Shown: positions 1 through 9,389 of the stretch, in pieces | Layout: each line of letters starts with the position of its first letter | Position numbering within the stretch: the first letter of the stretch is position 1 | Source: Strongyloides papillosus | Lineage: Eukaryota; Nematoda; Chromadorea; Rhabditida; Strongyloididae | Assembly (NCBI GenBank): GCA_005656395.1 | Contig: SRSI01000010.1 | Span: 2,542,001 to 2,606,000, forward strand | Length of the DNA stretch: 64,000 nucleotides | Direction of reading: 5' to 3' | The notes under the pieces: generated by a model | What the model was told of the DNA's origin: nothing | Seen by the model: only the letters and a program-made list of their open reading frames with translations | The model's database searches: none | Made by a program: the position numbers and the translations under genes

Positions 1-36
1 ATAGTGGTTTTTCATATGTAGCATATTGGTTCAACT

Positions 37-1163
37 ATGTCAACTAAAGAAACAAAAATTAATAAAGAAGAACCAATGCTTCAGAGGTTAGGTCTAGTAA
101 AATTAACACCAGCAGAAAAAATAAAAAGTGTACCAAAAAAAACACGGGAAGAAGCAAAAAATTGGGTTTGTGATATAGTTAATCGTCTCATTACTGATTG
201 GATACCACAAGTTGCTCCCGTTATGTTTTCAGAAGTTGAGCTTATAGAACTATGTTACAGAGCTCGAGAAGGTTTTTGGAAAGATAAAGGGATAGTTAAT
301 GTAACGCCACCAGTAACATTAGTAGGAGATATACATGGTCAATTCCAGGATTTAAAAGCTATTTTCCTTCATAATGGATGCCCACCTGATAAAAAGTATG
401 TCTTCCTTGGCGACTACGTAGACAGAGGTCCATTTAGTATTGAATGTATCACTTTACTTTTGGCTTTAAGAATACTTTATCCAGACAATATCGTTGTTCT
501 GAGAGGAAATCATGAATCACAGTATGTTTTAATATATCAAATAACAAATAATTTTCTTATTATAGGCCAGTAAATATGCATTATGGATTTTTTAAAGAGT
601 GTAAAATGAGGTACTCAACATCACTATATGAAGCATTTCAACGAGCCTTTAATTGTTTGCCGTTCTGTGCAAATGTTGGTGGGAAAATACTTTGTATGCA
701 CGGAGGAATCACAAACGAGATTGGTAGTCTTAAGGAGTTAGAGCTTATTGATATTCCATGTGAAATTCCAGAGTTAGGAGTTCTAGCTGAATTAACATGG
801 GCAGATCCTGTTGACAACCCAAGTACACCTCTGTATACTGCATCACCACGTGGTGCTGGCCATCTCTTTGGAAAACTAGCCTTAAATGACTTTTTGAAAC
901 TCCATAAACTTAATTTGATTGTAAGGGGTCATCAAGTAGTACAAGATGGATATGAACTTTTTGGAGATAAAAGACTTACAACACTCTTTAGTGCTCCAAC
1001 ATACACCGGTACCCATAATAACTACGGTGCTATCATGCATGTATCTGATGACTTCACAATATCCTTTACATGCTTCAAGGATAAATACGTTGAAACTGAA
1101 TGTAAAGACAATGATAAATTAAATAGTGTAAAGAAAAAAAGAAACAAAAAGACAAATAGATAA
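37..1163 (+). CDS. PP1-like serine/threonine protein phosphatase (two exons)
   Basis: Metal-dependent PPP-family phosphatase that removes phosphate from Ser/Thr. Two reading frames join across a 44-bp intron (522-565, gtatgt...tatag) to give 360 aa, reading HESQPVNMHYGFF over the junction as in PP1. Metal-site motifs are all present: GDIHG (residues 97-101), GDYVDRG (125-131), RGNHE (156-160), CMHGG and a C-terminal RGHQVVQDGYE. The C-terminal SAPTYTG matches the PP1 SAPNYCG loop. The ~90-residue N-terminal part is longer than in canonical PP1 and has a basic tail at the C-terminus (KKKRNKKTNR). WADP replaces WSDP, and RGHQ replaces RAHQ. Divergent PP1-like paralogues are numerous in nematodes and often germline or sperm expressed; that role is inference. 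The start is the first in-frame ATG in the window. Confidence 0.88.
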
Positions 1164-1344
1164 TAATTTTAGTTAATTTAATGCACTGTTCCTAACAACT
1201 AATATTTCAAAAACAATATTAATTACGAATAAAAAAATTTTATTAAAAGATATTCTTACATTTTATTTTCATTATTTTTACGTGTTAAACCTTAAAAGTA
1301 CGAAATTCTTCATAAAAATTATTCTATTGTAAAAAATGTACACA

Positions 1345-2612
1345 CATTTTCAACTGACATCATTATAATTTCGTTTTATAAGAAAAGTAGCTAGTGTGGA
1401 TAAATGCATAAGTCCATTTCAAAGAAAATTCAAAGCCTGACTTCCCGGAAAAAAATATACACTAGATCTCAGAGAAAAATGTTCCAAATGTCAACTCTCC
1501 TTTTCTTTCTTTCAGTAAAAGTTCTAACGTTTTTTATGTTTATAACTTTCACATAATGAAGAAAAGGTTAAACTTTTAATGGGTAACCATTAGCATTTAA
1601 AAAGAGGACATTTGATTAAACCCCTCGCGATCTTTGATATAATCAACTAAATTTTTTTTAAAATGGAAGCATTTTTTAAATTAAGTCAAATAATTTACAA
1701 ACTGGCTAATACCTGCAAAAAGATTTTCCATACAGTGCATTCATTTATGTTTAGGTTGTCTTCACGTACGACCATCTAATATACTGGTAAAAAAGTACAA
1801 TTTTAATTACTTTTTTAGCGCTTTTCTCTTTTGTTATATCATTCATCGTTTTTTTTTGTAACTGAGTACATATTTCTTTTTCTTGAACATTGTGATTTTA
1901 AGATGGAGGAATATAACTTATCGTGTTCATTTAGAAGTGTTGCCTCTTTCATTATAGGCATAATATTTTTTAATATACAGTACTATTATTAATGCTTCTA
2001 TATTTTTTTATTTTTAGATATTTTTTTAATATTGATTAACAGATAATGGCTAGGACTTGTTTTTACGAATTTTTATTAATTGTCATGTTGGTTATTTTCC
2101 CAGTAAGTTGTTGTATATTGAGATAATGATTATATGGATTTTTTTCTAGCCTCTTGCTGTTCTCTTAGAAGAAGGGTTTAGTGCTCAATTCGTCATAAAT
2201 GCCCTTTTGACACTTATTTCCGTCATCATTGGTTTAATTTATGGCTTTTGGATACCTTTTACCGTTATTCCTGCTTTAGTTCATGGCTGTTGGGTCTGTT
2301 TTATCCGTGGAAAGCCTCAAGGCGGTATCTGCAATACCATTTTTGAAGTGTAAATTGTTATGCTGATATTTATGGAGGATTAATATGAATGGTTATAGCT
2401 CCGGTTGAATTTTTATTAATATATTTTTTTTGTTAAATAATGACTATATTTTAATTTCTTAATTTATTTTTACTAAGGGATGTTTCCACACTATAGTATA
2501 ATAAATTATTGTGAAAAGCTGTATTTTTTTATTTTAAAGTTGATTTTCTCTGAGTTTATCGGTCATTAGAGGTGTGTAATGATCGTATCGTATGATAGAA
2601 CTTTTGCAGAAT
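1345..2612. repeat. Tandem segmental duplication, unit 1 (carries UPF0057 copy 1)
   Basis: About 1.25 kb that reappears in diverged form at 3163-4395. Shared landmarks occur in the same order in both units: the start block (ctgacatcattataattt versus ttgacatcactataactt), the block near 1515 around taaaagttctaacgtt, the tttagcgcttttctcttttg segment before the gene, the UPF0057 gene, and a closing gtttattttctctgagttta-like block. The 1164-1344 stretch upstream is AT-rich 3' flank of the phosphatase gene with nothing recognisable. Confidence 0.8.
2046..2353 (+). CDS. UPF0057/PMP3-type small membrane protein, copy 1 (86 aa)
   Basis: Small hydrophobic protein of the UPF0057 (PMP3/Ric1-type) family, whose yeast and plant members act at the plasma membrane in ion and stress tolerance. 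Exon 1 is 2046-2102, the intron 2103-2149 (gtaagt...ttctag), and exon 2 2150-2353. Joining them restores the family signature FPPLAVLLEEGFSAQFVIN followed by LLTL. Two hydrophobic helices are visible (about residues 6-26 and 36-65). The second is lengthened by an internal tandem duplication of 42 bp (2222-2263 and 2264-2305), reading VIIGLIYGFWIPF then VIPALVHGCWVCF, so the protein is 14 residues longer than its neighbour at 3850. The gene is too short and too interrupted to appear as one long ORF. Function in this species is unknown. Confidence 0.85.
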
Positions 2613-3162
2613 CACTTCAAATTACAATTAGTATGTACCCAATAATCGCTTAAGAAATCTCTCCCAACGTTCTGGAATCTCATTACTTATTGAAAAGGTA
2701 TGATATAAATTTCAAAAATATAGCTTAAAGAGCAACGATCACTATATATTTCAAAATTGTCGGTCTAAACTTTATTGTATTTGTTAGTGATTCTCACTTT
2801 GGCATGGTAATGTGAAAGTAGTTGTTTCTTACTGGATAATTTTTGATATAGAAATCCTCTGAATTCAATATTTATAAAAACACAATAACAGATTTTAAAT
2901 TTCCATCAAGTTATAAATGTTTGAATGTATTAAAAAAAGTAGAAATTGTGATTTTTAATATTTAATAGTCTACTTTACTTTTTGTTTAACAGATCTTTCA
3001 CAAAAAGATGAAAAAATAAGAGTTCTGTTTTACAATAGTTGAAATCTAGATAATTTCACTATCAAAGAAAAATACTTTTTAACAACAAAGATACAGGAGA
3101 TAGTAGTGATATTGAAATTAGTGAATTCTTAAAAAGCTAGGAAATGTGGAAGAAAATTTCCT
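2613..3162. other. Spacer between the two UPF0057 units
   Basis: AT-rich spacer of about 550 bp between the duplicated units, with no ORF, RNA gene or recognisable repeat that I can see. It probably contains the 3' end of the first UPF0057 transcript and upstream sequence of the second. Confidence 0.5.
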
Positions 3163-4395
3163 ATCAATTGACATCACTATAACTTCATTTTATAAAAAAC
3201 GTAGTTAATGCGGACAACTGTAAAAATTAATTTTAAAAAAAAGACAAAGTCAGACTTTGTCAAAAACAAATTTGCTCATGCTTTACAAAAAAATGCTCAC
3301 AAGATAACTATTCCTTTATTTTCTTCGGTAAAGGTTCTAACGTTCCTATGTCCATAGGTTCTACATAACGTAGATAAGATTAAACTTTTGGTGAAAAAAC
3401 ATTGACATTTTGAGTTTAGATATTTGATTATATTTCTCACGAATTTAGCCACAACCAATTAATCTTTTCTAAATGTGACTACTTTTCAAACTAAGTCATT
3501 TATAAACCATGTGATGCTTGCAAAGAGTTTTTCTATATAGTGCACCCATTTACGTTTAGGTTATCTTCACGTATAACTATCTAATATGACTTGTAAAAAA
3601 AATGACAACTTTAATTGTTTTTTAGCGCTTCTCTCTTTTGTTATATCATTTATCGTTTTTTTTACTGGGTTGTCTAATCTTTTTCGCTTGAACATTGTGA
3701 TTTTAAAATAAAAGGATAACTTATTGTTGCATTTAGAAATGTTGGTTCATTCATTATAGATAAAAATTTTTTTTAACGTGCAATGTTGCTATTAATGTTT
3801 CACTATATTATTTTTATTGTAGATATCTTTTTAGTGTACATCAGCGAATATGGCTAGAACTTGTTGCTTCGGAATTTTATTATTAATTTTGGTGGTTATT
3901 TTCCCAGTAAGTTATTGTATGTTGAGATAGTAATTTTATGGATTTTTTAGCCTCTTGCTGTTCTCTTGGATGACGGATGTGATGCTCAATTCGTCATAAA
4001 TGTCCTTTTGACACTTCTTTTTTACATTCCTGGCCTCGTCCATGGCTTTTGGGTTTGCTTTGTCCGTGAAAAGCCTCAAACCGTTATCTTCAATACCAAC
4101 TATGTAGTCTAGATCATTATGCTGATATCTTTGGAGGATTTAATATGAATGGTTGTAAATCCGGTTGAATTTTTATTTTTATTAATATAATTTTTTCTAT
4201 TAAATAATGACTATGTTTTGAATTGTAATTGCTTAATTTATTTCCACTAGAGGATGTTTCCACGCTAAAGTATAATAAATTATGATGAAGAGCTGTATTT
4301 TTTTTTGTTTAATAGTTGGTTTTCTCTGAGTTTACCAGCCGTTAGAGGTGTAGTGATCGTAGTGTGTGATGGAATTTTTACTGACTTAGTGGGGA
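3163..4395. repeat. Tandem segmental duplication, unit 2 (carries UPF0057 copy 2)
   Basis: Second copy of the ~1.25-kb unit at 1345-2612, collinear along its length with many substitutions and small indels. Conservation continues into the 5' flank and the 3' flank to about 4390, so the duplication covered the whole gene neighbourhood and not only the coding part. Confidence 0.8.
3850..4112 (+). CDS. UPF0057/PMP3-type small membrane protein, copy 2 (72 aa)
   Basis: Tandem paralogue of the gene at 2046 and of more ordinary length for the family. Exon 1 is 3850-3906 and exon 2 3951-4112, with an intron (3907-3950) at the same place as in copy 1, between the two prolines of FPPLAVLL. The product begins MARTCCFGILLLILVVIFPP, continues LAVLLDDGCDAQFVINVLLT, and closes with a second helix (LLFYIPGLVHGFWVCF) and a short hydrophilic tail. 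Both helices fit the UPF0057 two-pass topology. The different tails (KPQGGICNTIFEV versus KPQTVIFNTNYVV) show that the copies are diverging. Confidence 0.86.
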
Positions 4396-4500
4396 TTATT
4401 AATAGTATTTATTCAATAAACATTTGAATAACATCTTTCAACTCGTAAAATACTTTGTTTCTGGCTCGAGTTTTGTTTACTCCTTTTAAGAGTATTCGCT

Positions 4501-4640
4501 CTTAATTTATTAAAAATATTGTATAATAGATATAACCTGCATATAAAGCTCTATGTCTGTATAGACTTTAAAAATCAATCACAGGACTTTAAAATTTTTG
4601 TCAAATTTTACTTACTTTATCTGCAGATAACACATGGTAA
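4501..4640. repeat. Diverged dispersed repeat, copy 1
   Basis: About 140 bp that matches 6409-6540 imperfectly in the same orientation. Both start cttaattattaaa-like, share a gcatataa...tctatg block and then a ctttaaaa...tcaatca block followed by acaatttttgtc-like sequence. An ORF-like stretch here (from 4519) is not credible as a gene. The rest of 4396-4692 is non-coding. Confidence 0.5.
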
Positions 4641-4692
4641 ACAATTTAAACACAATAATTTTATTACACGTACTAAGTTAGATATAAAACTA

Positions 4693-5815
4693 TTATTTAA
4701 TGAAATCGAAACAGCTAACGAACTTTGATTTGTAGCAATCAACAACTTTCGCAATATTTCTAGAAGTAATTGATATACAAAAATCATCAGGGATGTTGTA
4801 TTTCTGACACCGTATTATAAAATTATTTGTAAACTTAGCTTTTTCTGAATGTTTATCCATCCAATGTTTTTGAATTACAAAAATATCATTTGTTTTAATA
4901 TTGTAACAAAGACTGCATCTAAACATACAACGTTTGAAATGTAAATGTTCATTAATAACATGATTTATCAAATCTGTACCCGTTTCACCGACATCAGTTT
5001 TACATAAATTACAAAAACACTCAATATTTCCATTTTTAATTGCATTATTAAGGTACTCCGAGTGGTAAATATATAGAAGAGGTAATCTAACATTATATGA
5101 CCAGTTGTCATCCCTATTTTTAGCACAAATTTTTACTTTGGGACACCGAATTCTTCTACAATTGCTACATCCATCTTCGCATCTAATAATATGACGAGGA
5201 TAACCATTATTTTTATCTTTTATGGCATCTCTGTTAGCTATTTCACTATTTCCTTGTTGTAGTTCTTCTATATTTATATTTTGTCTCATAAAAGTTTCAT
5301 CAGTCAAATTACAGTTAGGGGGACTATTCTCATTGGCTGTACAAAGGTGATTTTCAACATGTGGTTCTCCTTGACCATTGTTGGCAATTTCACTATCATT
5401 ATTATCTGTACTGCAAAGTTCCATAAAATTTGATACTTCAAGGGTCGTTGGATTCTCCATATTCAAAGATTGTGGACTTTTCAGTTCGCCACTTACAATA
5501 TCAGCACCTCCCACTGCTAAATCTAAAATACAAGCAGTATATAACAAATGAATTCGTCTAACATTTTGACCTACCATTCGAATCAGACGATTGCATATTA
5601 TTTATTACGCTTACATTTTTTGGAGAGTGGTTGGGTATAATAAATTCCGGTGAACGAATTGGCGGACCAGCGTATAGAATTTCAATGTCTGAACCACCAT
5701 CGGAGAGATAAACTTCTTCATCATCATCAACAACTATTAATTCTACTTTTGAAGAGGACATTTCGGCGGCAAATATTTTAATATTTTCAATCAAAAAGAC
5801 AGAACAATATTCCAA
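4693..5815 (-). CDS. Zinc-finger-like protein with acidic SUMO-interaction-like N-terminus
   Basis: Two minus-strand frames join across a 52-bp intron (5574-5523, gtaggt...ttttag), giving 356 aa from the ATG at 5815, or 338 aa from a second ATG at 5761 (MSSSKVELIVV), which looks the better start. The N-terminus VELIVVDDDEEVYL, then SDIEILY, is a hydrophobic core followed by acids, as in SUMO-interacting motifs. The middle (about 60-165) is low-complexity and Asn-rich. Next comes a Cys cluster (HIIRCEDGCSNCRRIRC PKVK), loosely TAZ-like. The C-terminal third holds two C2H2-like fingers (CFCNLC...HVINEH and CSLC...HWMDKH). I cannot assign a family. A nuclear, SUMO-linked regulatory role is inference. 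Confidence 0.7.
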
Positions 5816-6772
5816 AAAAAGTGCAAGAAATCCAAAATAATTCGTCTATTTTATCTAAAAAACAATTTCAAAATACATTTAACGATTTTATATCATGGAA
5901 AATAGTGGAAATGTTATATAAAATAGTATTTAATTTAAACTTGTATTGAAACCTAGTCTTAAAAAGGAATATTTTTACAGGTATAATAAATAATTTATTG
6001 AAGTGGTGACTATGTTGTTAATATAAAAGGTTATGAATAATTACAATATTTATTATAATTAATACTGACAAGCTGGCAGAATTTTATATTTTTTAATAAT
6101 ATTATTTTAATGTCAAAATTTGTACTATGAAGTGTTTTATTTAAACGATGATCTATAATTTCTAAAAATTTGCTTTGTGAATGTACTTCCTTTAGGATAT
6201 AAGTCTATTTTTACAAGTCATTTGACATATGTAAAATTTAAAAAAAAATACATTTTATGAATTTGAAAGAGATAGTGCTTTTTTATCTCTAAAAGTAGGA
6301 ATTTTATCATTTTAGTGAATGCGGATACGTGGATGATTTTTAACGTTGTCATCTGTAACATTTATTGCTATTCAATTTTTGTTTACACCGTTTTAGGGAT
6401 TCCACACTTAATTTATTAAATATATTGTTTCATAAAAATAATCAGCATATAATATTCTATAGTTGTGTAAACTTTTAAATCAATCAGTGTACTTTACAAT
6501 TTTTGTCGGATTTTATTTGATCTTCCAACTCGTAAATTACGGTAATATAAACATTTTTTAGTGTGTAAAAATTAAAATTTCTGCCGCATTTGAGATTAAA
6601 ATCCGTTTATCAAGACATAATGACCCATTAAAATTTCTACACATTTCTCAAAGTACTAGAAAAATTTACAACGGTATATTAAGAAAATCGCTATAGTGAC
6701 TATACTCCAACAGAAGTAGACGACAGTCGTTGTTGGATAGCACAGTTAAATTGTTTAATTTTATTTCTAAAA
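5816..6772. other. Intergenic region with dispersed repeat copy
   Basis: Divergent promoter-side spacer between the minus-strand zinc-finger-like gene and the plus-strand mL42 gene. Apart from the repeat at 6409-6540 I see only AT-rich sequence. The stretch 6590-6720 is less AT-biased but has no consistent reading frame. Confidence 0.5.
6409..6540. repeat. Diverged dispersed repeat, copy 2
   Basis: Same-orientation, imperfect match to 4501-4640. The order of shared blocks is conserved with many substitutions. No terminal repeats or target-site duplications are evident, so the nature of the repeat is unknown. Confidence 0.5.
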
Positions 6773-7238
6773 ATGTTTGGAAGCACTTGCTTATCTACAT
6801 TCCCAAAGAGAGTTGCTACAAACAGAAAGTTATTCACTTCACTTATTCGTCCAAATTTAGAAGCTGAAGCAAAGTAAGTGTAAAAAATATCTAGTAATAA
6901 TTTCTTAGAAAAAATCATATTGTTGTAACAAAATCAGGAACTGTCCTTTGTTGGCACCCTGAACAAGAATTCCCTTACGAACATTCATTACCCGTTCAGA
7001 AAACTACCTGTAGTGTAAGTATGGAAAGATAATTTCTTTATAAAAACTTTAAATTTAGGCAAAAAGTCCATTATTAAATGAGCTAAAAAAGAAATATCCA
7101 TCAAGAGTAATTTCTTCAAAAGGTCCAACAAATAAAGATCTTCAAGAAATATTTTACACAAATAAAAACGAATGGTATTCAAGAACACGTGAAGATAAAC
7201 TTTATCAAACGTCTGCCAAATTACCTAAAAGAAAATAA
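6773..7238 (+). CDS. mrpl-42: Mitochondrial ribosomal protein mL42 (three exons, 128 aa)
   Basis: Component of the mitochondrial large ribosomal subunit. Exons 6773-6873, 6909-7014 and 7059-7238 join in frame over two short introns (35 and 44 bp, both gtaagt...ttag). The product contains the mL42 core, VVTKSGTVLCWHPEQEFPY followed by EHSLP, matching the vertebrate pattern SDGRTIVCYHP...PYEHTKPIP. It also has the C-terminal QEIFYTNKNEWYSRTR block (vertebrate QLSKMFFTTKHRWYP). The first ~30 residues (MFGSTCLSTFPKRVATNRK) are basic and hydroxylated, like a mitochondrial presequence. The stop codon overlaps an AATAAA signal. LIPT2 starts 57 bp downstream on the same strand, consistent with an operon. 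No part is visible as a long single ORF because of the introns. Confidence 0.8.
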
Positions 7239-7295
7239 ATATTTTTATTACCATATTTTATAGTTGTTATTGTTTTTTTTATATTATTATACATT

Positions 7296-8082
7296 ATGAT
7301 TTCTTCAATTGCAAAAGCTTCAAAGTTACAATGTGTTTTAACTCCTATATGGTTGGGGAGGATTTCTTATAATGAAGGAATTAAATTACAAAATCACTAT
7401 AGAGAAGAGGTTAAAAATAATGATAGAAGGTATGGTGTTCTAAAAATGTATAATAATGAATTTTTAATATTTATTTAGGTGTTATTTATTGTTACAAGAA
7501 CATCATCCTGTATATACAGTTGGTATTCGTAGTCATTTATATTCTACTGAAGAGGAAGAACGTCTAAAATCTCTTGGTGCTGAGTTTCATCGTGTAGGAA
7601 GAGGGGGGCTTATAACGTTTCATGGACCAGGTCAAATTGTTGGATACCCAATTGTAAAAATATCATCTTTAAGTGTTACTCCAAATAATGAGTACAAAAA
7701 TTCAAATGTTGGTGTTAAGAGATATATTAATCTTTTAGAAGAAACAATTATACAATTGTGTAAAGAAGATTTTAGCATAACTGATGTTGGTAGATCAAAT
7801 GTAAACCCTGGTGTTTGGGTAGACAATGAGAAACGGAAAATTTGTGCTATAGGTGTGGGTTTTTCTCATGGTATATCTTATCATGGGTTTGCGCTTAATT
7901 GTAATACTGATATGAAATGGTTTAGAGAAATTACCCCATGTGGTTTGGTAGGAAAGGAAGTAACAACGCTGTCTAATGAGATAGGTAGAAATATTGTTGT
8001 TATGGATGTTTTACCAAAGTTAATTAAGAAGTTTTCTAAAATATTTGAAATTTCTTCAACTGATCAATTAAAATGTATGTAG
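7296..8082 (+). CDS. lipt2: Octanoyl-[acyl carrier protein]:protein octanoyltransferase (LipB/LIPT2)
   Basis: Transfers octanoyl groups from acyl carrier protein to lipoyl domains, the first step of mitochondrial protein lipoylation. Exons 7296-7429 and 7479-8082 (intron gtatgg...tttag, 49 bp) give 245 aa. LipB motifs are all present: RGGLITFHGPGQIVGYP (about residues 86-101), the lysine-bearing loop KRKICAIGV (catalytic Lys about 165), SYHGFALN, and the catalytic Cys in ITPCGLVGKE (about 199). Without the splice the first 60 codons would run into a stop, while the splice restores RCYLLLQEHHPVYTVG. Length is normal for the family. The upstream neighbour, 57 bp away, is also mitochondrial (mL42). 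Confidence 0.92.
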
Positions 8083-8283
8083 TAATTGGAACATGTTATT
8101 TGTTTTTGAAGTGACTTATAGTGTATAATGATAGATAATAAAAAATATTTTTTAATTGTTAAAAAGATACTATTAATGAAAACAAACTCTTTATTATCGT
8201 TGTGCATCTTTTCACACTGACTACAAAAATGCTTAAAAGTTTATTTAACAAGTCTTTATAATAAAACTTTTATTTTAAAATAC

Positions 8284-9285
8284 ATGGTAAAAACTTTACT
8301 ACTTTGTATTTATTTTTTTATTTTAATTTGTGGGGCTTGGAGTATTAGATGCGGAAACAATTTAAATTGTAATCCACCATTCAACTTTTACAGATATGGT
8401 CGATTTGGAGAAATTGAAAGGTACCTAAGATGGGTAAGTTACCATTATAATAACATAGCAAGTCTCAAGACAATTGGTACCACTTATGAAGGAAGACCTA
8501 TATATGTTTTGGTAATTGATATTGACAAAAATACGATAAAAAAAGACTACTTTATTATTAGTGGAGTTCATGCAAGAGAATGGATAGGAGTCTCATCAAC
8601 ATTATTTTTTCTCAATAAATTACTAAACAACATTTCAAATAACTACAATATTTTATATAAATATAGGCTACATATAATTCCTGTTGTCAATCCTGATGGT
8701 TATGAATACTCAATGCTAGTTGATAATCATTGGAGAAAGAATCGATCGAGAAGACAGTGTATAAAGAATGGAAGAGTTTCAGACAATTGTTGTATTGGTG
8801 TTGATTTAAACAGAAATTTTGACTTTAGTTTTAATAGAAATGCAGACCCATATGAATGTTCAGAATCATTTAATGGTTACACTCCAAATTCAGAAGCAGA
8901 AAGTAGTTCACTATCAAGATACGCTTTGTTGATAAAACCATATATCGTTGTAGATTTCCATGCCTTTGGAAACTTAATAATATACCCATTTGCGTTTCCT
9001 AATTTTTATCTTCCAACATCAATGAATTATCTTCATGTTAAAGGAAATACCATTAAAAATGAAATAAAAAGAAAATATAATGAAAATTATAGATGTGGTT
9101 TAGCTAGAGAGTTCTTGAACTATGGTGTGTATGGTTCTTCTATGGACTTTTACTACGGAAGAGCGAAAGCAAAGTACTCATATGTTGTAGAACTCGGTAG
9201 ATACAGTTTTCATCCACCAGTACATAATATTGAATTGATGGGAAATATTGTCTATGACATGATTTTAATGTTCGGAATTGAATAG
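8284..9285 (+). CDS. Secreted M14A zinc carboxypeptidase without an evident propeptide
   Basis: Metallocarboxypeptidase of the A/B family, 333 aa in one exon. A signal peptide (residues 1-20, LLLCIYFFILICGAWS) precedes the catalytic domain. Zinc ligands: HxxE in VHAREW (H96, E99) and H226 in VVDFHAFG. Substrate-binding residues: R in HWRKNRS, N176-R177 in GVDLNRNF, and Tyr280, corresponding to Tyr248 of CPA. The general base is Glu303 (YVVELGRY). The S1' specificity position (CPA Ile255) is Met287, which predicts A-type preference for hydrophobic C-termini (inference). Only ~20 residues separate the signal peptide from the catalytic domain, so the usual ~90-residue activation peptide is missing. 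No ShK domain follows. Digestive or secreted roles are plausible. Confidence 0.9.
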   Translation: MVKTLLLCIYFFILICGAWSIRCGNNLNCNPPFNFYRYGRFGEIERYLRWVSYHYNNIASLKTIGTTYEGRPIYVLVIDIDKNTIKKDYFIISGVHAREWIGVSSTLFFLNKLLNNISNNYNILYKYRLHIIPVVNPDGYEYSMLVDNHWRKNRSRRQCIKNGRVSDNCCIGVDLNRNFDFSFNRNADPYECSESFNGYTPNSEAESSSLSRYALLIKPYIVVDFHAFGNLIIYPFAFPNFYLPTSMNYLHVKGNTIKNEIKRKYNENYRCGLAREFLNYGVYGSSMDFYYGRAKAKYSYVVELGRYSFHPPVHNIELMGNIVYDMILMFGIE

Positions 9286-9389
9286 GAAGAACATAATTCC
9301 AAAAGCAGGCTACTATTTTTCTATTTTCAATAATTATTTTCACTCCTATTTTACCGCTTTTTTTATTTGGGTCCTAACTTTTCTTCAAT

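Noticed and set aside
4519..4728. 69-codon plus-strand ORF
   Set aside because: Lies in a diverged repeat, overlaps the 3' end of the minus-strand gene, and has no conserved features.
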